Part shown: piece after piece, positions 7,331 through 13,234 of the stretch
Numbering within the stretch: the stretch's first letter is position 1
How the letters are laid out: the number at the start of each line of letters is the position of its first letter
Source of the DNA: Acidiphilium sp. CAG:727
GTDB lineage: Bacteria > Bacillota > Clostridia > Christensenellales > Borkfalkiaceae
NCBI GenBank assembly: GCA_000437515.1
Contig: FR898414.1
Coordinates: forward strand, 12,493 to 25,726
DNA length: 13,234 nucleotides
Direction of reading: 5' to 3'
Translations under genes and position numbers: made by a program
The notes under the pieces: generated by a model
Databases searched by the model: none
The model's input: only the letters and a program-made list of their open reading frames with translations
What the model was told of the DNA's origin: nothing

Positions 7331-8398
7331 ATGGACGAAAGAATAGAATTGTCTTTTAACGTAAAAAGTACCGTCCCCGTAAAGACTATAAAGGACGAAA
7401 TTGCTCGTCAACAGAGCCTTTTGGATGAATATACTGCGAATCCCGATGGTAACGAAACGGAAATTGCCGAAATCAAAAATAACCTTGCGGCTCTTTACGC
7501 TAAAAAGAAATACAGTATAAGCAAAAAGGTTCGCGACGGTTTCGATTCGACTTTGCGTTGGATACTCTGGGCAATACTTATAATCTATTGTTTAAGTCTT
7601 ATCGTCTTACCCGTATGGATGATACTTACGTCTTTCAAGTCTGCAAGCGAGTACAGTTATAATAAATTCGGATTGCCGAAAGTCTGGTACGTCAGAAACT
7701 TCTCGCAGGTTCTGCAAAAAATGAGCGTATTCGACGAATGGGGCAACGAAATAACCGTATGGAACGAAGCGCTTAACAGTATTTTGTGGGCGGGCGGAAG
7801 TTCGGCGTTCACCGTGTTTCTTACCACCTGTATGGCGTACGTAATAGCAAAATATAAATTTCCCGGCAGAAACCTTATCTATAACTTGGGTATAATCATA
7901 ATGATCGTGCCGATAGTAGGTAATTTGCCGTCCGCCATGGTCGTAAGAACAAAAATCATTCCGACTTACGACAATATGCTTTTAACTATTCTTACGGGAC
8001 CTTGTACTTGCTTTTCGGGGCTGTACTTTATGCTTTTATACGGAGCGTTCAAAGAAATGCCGTGGGATTACGCCGAACAGGTTTTCGTAGACGGCGGCAA
8101 CCACTTTACGGCGTTTATAAGAATGTACTTCCCTATGATATTACCGACTTCCATGGTAATGTTTATACTTATATTCCTCGGCGCATGGAACGACTATTCG
8201 ACGTTTATGTTATGGCTGCCGTCGTCGCCGAATCTGGCGTACGGGTTGTATATGCTTAAAGCAAACTCCAAAGTTTCGCTTTCGACCCCCGCGCTTATGG
8301 CAGGGTTTACGCTTATAGTTATCCCTACGGTCGCTATTTATATAGCGTCGCAAAAACTTATATTATCTAAATTTACCGTCGGCGGACTCAAAGGCTGA
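7331..8398 (+). CDS. Carbohydrate ABC transporter permease, second subunit (UgpE/LacG-type), with N-terminal extension
   Basis: A 355-residue inner-membrane subunit of the same transporter. The membrane core starts near residue 76, and the coupling loop is at about 241-271 (EMPWDYAEQVFVDGG followed by a YFPMILP segment), a clear EAA motif. The C-terminus KFTVGGLKG is typical for this subunit. The first 70 or so residues precede the first membrane helix and are charged and helix-prone (TIKDEIARQQSLLDEY, ETEIAEIKNNLAALYAKKK). Family members usually have only a short tail there, so this is an unusual cytoplasmic extension, perhaps a short coiled coil. GGAGGT at 7320-7325 overlaps the end of the preceding gene, whose stop is 1 bp away, and fixes the ATG at 7331. 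An in-frame upstream candidate at 7298 lies inside the previous gene and lacks a comparable site. Confidence 0.93.
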   Translation: MDERIELSFNVKSTVPVKTIKDEIARQQSLLDEYTANPDGNETEIAEIKNNLAALYAKKKYSISKKVRDGFDSTLRWILWAILIIYCLSLIVLPVWMILTSFKSASEYSYNKFGLPKVWYVRNFSQVLQKMSVFDEWGNEITVWNEALNSILWAGGSSAFTVFLTTCMAYVIAKYKFPGRNLIYNLGIIIMIVPIVGNLPSAMVVRTKIIPTYDNMLLTILTGPCTCFSGLYFMLLYGAFKEMPWDYAEQVFVDGGNHFTAFIRMYFPMILPTSMVMFILIFLGAWNDYSTFMLWLPSSPNLAYGLYMLKANSKVSLSTPALMAGFTLIVIPTVAIYIASQKLILSKFTVGGLKG

Positions 8399-8404
8399 CG
8401 GCAT

Positions 8405-8411
8405 AAGGAGG
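8405..8411 (+). promoter_or_regulatory. Shine-Dalgarno AAGGAGG that selects a GTG start
   Basis: A full AAGGAGG lies 6 nt before GTG 8418-8420, inside the 19-bp gap after the permease stop. The GTG is followed at once by KKKALNAVL, the basic start of a signal peptide, so it is very likely the true initiation codon. Confidence 0.85.
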
Positions 8412-8417
8412 AAACTC

Positions 8418-11222
8418 GTGAAAAAGAAAGCACTAAACGCTGTTCTCGCTTCTATGGCTGCTGTTTGCATTGCGCTCGGAGCAGGGGTGTTCGGTTCTTA
8501 CCGCAGCGTAACCGCAGATGACGATAAAGTCGATCTGCACGAAATTTTCGATACGGTCAACTCTTCGATAGTGGCGGAATCCGCATCGATTACGTCTACC
8601 GTAAAAAGCGATTACGCGTCGGGTATAAAATTCAAACTCAACGCTTCGGGTTCGTACATCGATTACAGCAGAATAATAGACCTTAACAAGGTAAACGGAA
8701 ACGTAATAGAAATCGTACCGAATACGGACGTCAAAGCGTTCGGTTTGAAATCTTTCAGAATTCGCCTGACCGACGCTTACGACGCTTCTAACAGCATAAC
8801 CGTTTCTTACGAAGTAAACAGAGACGGTCCTCGTCTTTTAACCGAGGGCGACACCACTCAGGTTAAGGGCAATTCGACTTTGTGCGCTTCGTTTATAAAA
8901 GTAGGCTTTATGGGCGCGGAAGGCGGTTACGCCAACTACGTATCCGAACAAGGCACGGTTATCGCCTGGGCGCAAAACTTTTTGCCCGCGTTTGATTATA
9001 CGCTCGATAAAGAAAAACCTTTCTATCCGTGTGGATTTTCTTACGATAACGCAGAAAACAGCATTTACGTCGCTCTGCAAGACAGAGACGGCGACAGAAA
9101 ATATCTCGCTATGGATCTCGATAACGAAGAAGACGATTATCCCGATTTCGCAGGGTTCACTACGGGCGAAGTAATGCTCACTATCGAGAGTATGGGTTCT
9201 GTAGGCGAATTCGTGGTTACCAAAATCGGCAACGATATAATGGCTGACCTCGCCAACGGTATAATCGATGACGGCGGACTTATGTTCGGCGGTTATGATT
9301 TCGAAAATATGCTTAGCGGCGTAGTCGGATATCCCTATCCGATGCCCGTTTCGAGAAACAAATATCCCGTTACCGCAAAACTCGAAAAACTTGACGGCGA
9401 AAATTGGGTTGACGTTACTTCTTTGCTTACCGAAAACGGAACGAAGTTCACGCCTTCCGAAATCGGTAATTATCGTCTGAGTTATACGGGTAAAACCAAT
9501 TCGGGTACGGACGCGAGCGTAAGCGGCGAATTCGAAGTAATCGCTTCTCCGATAGAAATTACCGAAAAAGAGCAGATTTCTCTTTCGTCTAAAATCGCAA
9601 GTCCGTTTATAGTACCCGATATCGCTTACGAGGGCGGTATAGGCAAACTTACCGTCGAATATACGGCTGAAATAAACGGCGAAGAATCCGAAGTATCTGT
9701 CGGCGACGCTTTTATGATAAGTCAGAAAGGAACTACTATCCTTATCAAAGTAAAGGTTACCGACAAAGTAGAGTATACGAAAGAATTTTCTTACCCCGTA
9801 GCGATCGACGAAAACGTAAAAGAGTTTAAGTTGGTCGGAAGCAACATTATAACGGTCAATGCGGGCGACAAGATAACAGTTCCCGATTTTATCGCCAACG
9901 ACTATGCACAAAACGATATTTCGCGTAAGTCCGATGTTACTATAACTTCCGATTTGTTAAGCGGTAATTTATCCGTCGGTAGCGAAATAACCGTCGATAA
10001 AAACTGTTCGATAGTCTACTCTTGGGGTGATTTGAAACTCGTTTACAGAGTGGTTTGCGCACCGAAGACGATTTCTACCGATAATATTGCCTCCTTATTT
10101 TATCAGGACGGTATATCTAAAATAGAAACGACTTCTATCGGCACGGAGTTTACCGTTTCGAAAGAAGCCGTAACCGTAACCATGCCGAACCCCGTTTCCG
10201 CAAGCGATCTCGCGATAGAATACAGTCTGTACAATCGTTACGGTCTCGAAAACAAAAACAACTACAATACTCCGTTCACTGCGGTAAACGTAATACTTAA
10301 ATCGGAATCGGGTAAAGAAATAGTCGTATATATCGATAAGCCTACGGCTCTGCGCCCCGCGCTCTTTATAAACGGCAAAAGGGGAGGCACGCTGTCCACT
10401 TATAACGACGGCTTCGTCGATCCTAACGACTTAAAGAGTAAACACCGTAAATTTTCGTTCTCTTTCGATAATGCCACCGCGGCTTTCTACGACGGCAACG
10501 GAAATAAGATAAAGAACGTTACGACATGGAGCGACGGACTTCCGTTCGACGGCTTCGACGAAAGTAAAGTATACGTGTCGTTCGAACTTGTCGGCGGTCA
10601 GTCGGGCAACAGATTCGTCCTTAACACTTTGTCGAATCAGAAATTTGCCTCATCTAACCTTGCTTACGGAGATATGGGCGCGCCCGCGCTTGCCCTCGAA
10701 GGTACGCTTAAAGACGAGTTCGTCGAACTCGGCAGCGAACTCGACGTGCCGATGGCTTACGCTTATGACGTATTAAGCAGCAAAAGCAGAATAACCATGA
10801 CGATTACCACTCCGAACGGCGACGTGATAACGAAAGAATCGCCCAGGGCATATAAACTCGTATTTGATAAAGCGGGTAAATATTCCGTAAAATACGACGT
10901 TTCGGACGGTAACAGAAACCCGTTTACTTACGAATTTAATTACAGAGTTCTCGATAAGCAGCCGCCCGTCATTACAGTTGACGGCGAATACAAACAATCG
11001 TATTCGGGTAAAGTTAAAGTTATTTCCGCTACGGTAAGCGATAATGACGACGCTTCGGCTGTAACTCTCACTATATTGCTTGAAAAATCCGACCTTACGT
11101 ATACCGTAGTCGAATCGGGTAAAACTTTAAGCCTTAAAAAGGGCAAATACGCTATTTCGTATTTCGCGACCGACGCTGACGGAAACGTTACTTACGCAAG
11201 ATACGAATTCGAGGTGAAGTAA
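8418..11222 (+). CDS. Large secreted multi-domain protein, lectin-like and Ig-like modules
   Basis: This 934-residue protein has a Sec signal peptide (basic MKKK, hydrophobic 8-27) with a probable signal peptidase I site after VTA at 33. Cys17 is not in a lipobox context, and no LPXTG, transmembrane anchor or SLH domain is seen, so it is probably released or held non-covalently. Two regions look like related jelly-roll modules. In the first (about 60-275), GFTTGEVMLTIE begins at 246; in the second (about 580-745), GFDESKVYVSFE begins at 712. Between and after them are beta-sandwich, Ig-like segments: 317-375 (SEIGNYRLSYTG), 380-460, 465-548, 760-845 (KAGKYSVKYDVSDG) and 848-934 (PPVITVDG to KKGKYAISYFATDADGN). 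No catalytic motif is recognised. Its position between the permeases and a DUF4838 lipoprotein suggests glycan capture outside the cell. The domain names rest on pattern and are tentative. Confidence 0.85.
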   Translation: MKKKALNAVLASMAAVCIALGAGVFGSYRSVTADDDKVDLHEIFDTVNSSIVAESASITSTVKSDYASGIKFKLNASGSYIDYSRIIDLNKVNGNVIEIVPNTDVKAFGLKSFRIRLTDAYDASNSITVSYEVNRDGPRLLTEGDTTQVKGNSTLCASFIKVGFMGAEGGYANYVSEQGTVIAWAQNFLPAFDYTLDKEKPFYPCGFSYDNAENSIYVALQDRDGDRKYLAMDLDNEEDDYPDFAGFTTGEVMLTIESMGSVGEFVVTKIGNDIMADLANGIIDDGGLMFGGYDFENMLSGVVGYPYPMPVSRNKYPVTAKLEKLDGENWVDVTSLLTENGTKFTPSEIGNYRLSYTGKTNSGTDASVSGEFEVIASPIEITEKEQISLSSKIASPFIVPDIAYEGGIGKLTVEYTAEINGEESEVSVGDAFMISQKGTTILIKVKVTDKVEYTKEFSYPVAIDENVKEFKLVGSNIITVNAGDKITVPDFIANDYAQNDISRKSDVTITSDLLSGNLSVGSEITVDKNCSIVYSWGDLKLVYRVVCAPKTISTDNIASLFYQDGISKIETTSIGTEFTVSKEAVTVTMPNPVSASDLAIEYSLYNRYGLENKNNYNTPFTAVNVILKSESGKEIVVYIDKPTALRPALFINGKRGGTLSTYNDGFVDPNDLKSKHRKFSFSFDNATAAFYDGNGNKIKNVTTWSDGLPFDGFDESKVYVSFELVGGQSGNRFVLNTLSNQKFASSNLAYGDMGAPALALEGTLKDEFVELGSELDVPMAYAYDVLSSKSRITMTITTPNGDVITKESPRAYKLVFDKAGKYSVKYDVSDGNRNPFTYEFNYRVLDKQPPVITVDGEYKQSYSGKVKVISATVSDNDDASAVTLTILLEKSDLTYTVVESGKTLSLKKGKYAISYFATDADGNVTYARYEFEVK

Positions 11223-11223
11223 T

Positions 11224-13234
11224 ATGAAAAATTCAAAGATACTTCGTAGAATAACGGCGATAATTACCTTGGCTGTAACCGCAGTAACCTTATGCGGTTG
11301 CGCGGACGGTTGCAAAAAAAGCGAGAGCAAAAAAGATAATACTTACGTAGAAAAAGAGATCGGCGATATGCTTAAAGCCGAAACTCCCTACAAGATCGTT
11401 TTGCCCGAAGACGCGACTTCGACAGAAGAATATTCCGCTGAGCAGATCGCCTATTATTACGAGCAGGTCGGCGGAAAGCAGATGCAGATCGTAAAAGGCG
11501 GAAATTCGGAAGTTACAGAAACTTCTTCGCTTATCTCGCTCGGCGACACTTCGGCTTACGTCGCGGCAGAAAAGAAGCACGGCAAAGTCGATTTGTCCGA
11601 AGACGCGCTTAACGCCGACGGTTTTGCTATTTTCACTTACGGCAACAACGTATTTATAAACGCGTATAACGATCGCGGAATAATGTACGGCGCGTTCGAA
11701 TTTATCGAACACACTTTCGGCGTTAAATTTTTGACAGAAGATTATACTCACGTTCCGTCTTCGTCGAAGATTACGCTTTACTCTTACGATAAAACTTATC
11801 GTCCTGCGTTCAAGCAGAGAGCCTATCTCAATACTTCGGTTTTCAGTAAAAAGTACGAATACGTCGCTCATATGAGATTCAACACCGATTACTGCATAAT
11901 GCCCGAAAACATGGGCGGAAGCACTAAATGGCACGAATTCGGCAATCCCGCACATACTTTCCCTGCGATAGTCGAGTTTAACGATTATCTCGGCGACGAC
12001 GGCGAAATTCAGATGCCGTACAGAGACGCTTTTGCTCATACGGGCGAAGGCGAAGAAATGAAGACTAATAAGGGATCGGACGGAACCGTGCTCGACCTTT
12101 GCTACACCAGCGGAATAAACGAAAACGGTACGGGCGATACGGCAACCGAAAAAACGGCGTTCAAGTTGGTTACCGATTCGCTCAAAGCGATTATCCGTGA
12201 AGACGAAACTTCCGAGTGGTATATGCTCGGTCAGGCGGACAGACCTAACGGTTGCCCGTGCGACAGATGTAAGGACGCAAGAAACAAATATGAAGCGAGC
12301 GGTCTTATGATTCGTTTCGTAAACGCGGTCAACGCCGAAATTCAAAGGTGGATAAAGCAGGAAAATCTCGACCGTAATATAAATTTCTGTTTGTTCGCAT
12401 ACGATTATACCGAACGCGCTCCGCTTGACGGAAAGGGCAATATTCTTGATAAAACAGTTATCCCCGCCGACAACGTATATATCAAATACGCGCCCATTCA
12501 CAGTATTTATTATTACGCGCTTGACGATGCAAGACAAAACGATGAAACTAAAGGCGTTTACGAGAGTTGGGCGAAAGTTACGAGCCACCTTATGACGTGG
12601 ACTTACGGAGCATGGTATGACGAATCGTTCTGGTATTATCCCACGATGCAGACGTTTGCCGACACTTTGAAACTCCTTTATAAGTCAGGCAATGAGTACA
12701 CTTTCCTTCAGACGGCATATTACGAAAAGAATATGTATCAGTACAATATCGAAGCGTACGTTATGTCTAAAATGTTTTGGAATCTCGACGCCGACGTCGA
12801 AGCGATAAGAAACGAATTCTTATACTATTATTTCGGTGAAGACGCATATCGGAATATGGTTGATTTCCATAGAATAATCGATATGAATTACGCCGCGATC
12901 GCAAACGACGGCGGGGTAATGTTGTCGTATGCGGGTAATTTCTGGTCGGATAAGTACTGGAAAATTCAGACGATGAACAATCTCGTCGATTTGTTTGAAA
13001 ATTCGATCGTGGCAGTCAGAGCAAACGGCAATCTGAGCGCAGATCAAAAGGCAGCGTACGTTGCAAATCTCGAAATGGCTGCGCTTATGCCGATGTATAT
13101 GAGGGTATATAACGCCAAACGCTACGGCATGGATGAGGAAAACGTTAAAAAACTCGCGACCGAATGGGTCGAACTCGCCGAAAAATACGGCGTTCAGAAG
13201 ACCGGCGAAAACGCGGCGCTGACGATAGAAGCGT
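11224..13234 (+). CDS. DUF4838-type glycoside-hydrolase-like lipoprotein (3' end outside window)
   Basis: The ATG lies 1 bp after the preceding stop, with GAGGTGA (11211-11217) as its ribosome binding site; 670 residues are visible and the frame is still open at the window end. Lipobox LCGC gives Cys26 as the lipid anchor. Residues about 50-185 resemble the N-terminal domain that precedes the catalytic barrel in GH20 and alpha-glucuronidase enzymes: Y-AEQIAYYYEQVGG, then NAYNDRGIMYGAFEFIEHTFGVKFLTED in the typical order. The next part matches DUF4838 proteins: WYMLGQAD followed by the cysteine cluster CPCDRC (C344, C346, C349), and an aromatic YGAWYDESFWYYP stretch near 461-473. DUF4838 proteins are commonly found in polysaccharide-degradation loci, but I know of no firmly assigned activity that can be transferred here. 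It is probably a surface enzyme or binding protein acting on the glycan before import. The missing C-terminus may carry binding modules. Confidence 0.85.
   Translation, partial: MKNSKILRRITAIITLAVTAVTLCGCADGCKKSESKKDNTYVEKEIGDMLKAETPYKIVLPEDATSTEEYSAEQIAYYYEQVGGKQMQIVKGGNSEVTETSSLISLGDTSAYVAAEKKHGKVDLSEDALNADGFAIFTYGNNVFINAYNDRGIMYGAFEFIEHTFGVKFLTEDYTHVPSSSKITLYSYDKTYRPAFKQRAYLNTSVFSKKYEYVAHMRFNTDYCIMPENMGGSTKWHEFGNPAHTFPAIVEFNDYLGDDGEIQMPYRDAFAHTGEGEEMKTNKGSDGTVLDLCYTSGINENGTGDTATEKTAFKLVTDSLKAIIREDETSEWYMLGQADRPNGCPCDRCKDARNKYEASGLMIRFVNAVNAEIQRWIKQENLDRNINFCLFAYDYTERAPLDGKGNILDKTVIPADNVYIKYAPIHSIYYYALDDARQNDETKGVYESWAKVTSHLMTWTYGAWYDESFWYYPTMQTFADTLKLLYKSGNEYTFLQTAYYEKNMYQYNIEAYVMSKMFWNLDADVEAIRNEFLYYYFGEDAYRNMVDFHRIIDMNYAAIANDGGVMLSYAGNFWSDKYWKIQTMNNLVDLFENSIVAVRANGNLSADQKAAYVANLEMAALMPMYMRVYNAKRYGMDEENVKKLATEWVELAEKYGVQKTGENAALTIEA

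Noticed and set aside
8418..8470. Possible lipobox at Cys17 of the large secreted protein
   Set aside because: The residues before it (AAV) do not fit a lipobox, and a better signal peptidase I site lies after VTA at residue 33.
1..13234. CRISPR array, tRNA or rRNA genes, transposase or phage genes
   Set aside because: No regularly spaced direct repeats, no tRNA-like cloverleaf or rRNA sequence, and no integrase or transposase frame was seen.

Overview
The window is gene-dense, and every convincing gene lies on the + strand. It looks like part of a carbohydrate-uptake and degradation locus of a Gram-positive, low-to-mid GC bacterium. Four signs support this: strong AGGAGG-type ribosome binding sites, lipobox signal peptides, a family 1 sugar ABC transporter without its own ATPase, and compact co-directional operons. 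A gut-type Clostridia lineage fits best, possibly Christensenellales-like, but that placement is a low-confidence impression because the window has no marker gene.

Region 1 (1-2623) is the end of an upstream operon. It holds the last 65 codons of an unidentified protein ending in a beta-rich domain. One base later comes a complete cytoplasmic GH38 alpha-mannosidase-family enzyme of 807 aa. Region 2 (2624-2982) is a 359-bp non-coding gap. It carries three short dispersed hairpin repeats, two on + and one on -, whose stem arms differ between copies in a compensatory way. An A/T-rich stretch before the next gene probably holds its promoter.

Region 3 (2983-13234, running off the window) is a second co-directional series. 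It begins with a lipoprotein carrying two tandem beta repeats and an unrecognised C-terminal domain. A strong stem-loop and a structured 5' leader follow. Next come a long (591 aa) solute-binding lipoprotein, two permease subunits, a 934-aa secreted multi-domain protein with no recognised catalytic domain, and a lipoprotein with a DUF4838-type glycoside-hydrolase-like fold, cut off by the window end. From the binding protein onward the gaps are 4, 1, 19 and 1 bp, which strongly suggests a single transcript.

The inferred division of labour is as follows. The DUF4838 lipoprotein, the secreted lectin/Ig-like protein and the repeat lipoprotein would act on or hold a glycan at the cell surface. 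The binding protein and two permeases would import the oligosaccharide, powered by an ATPase encoded elsewhere. The cytoplasmic GH38 enzyme would trim alpha-mannosyl residues. The substrate cannot be read from sequence; the GH38 gene points to a mannose-containing glycan. The most unusual items are the covarying repeats, the large non-catalytic secreted protein with an apparent internal duplication, and the structured leader before the binding-protein gene.
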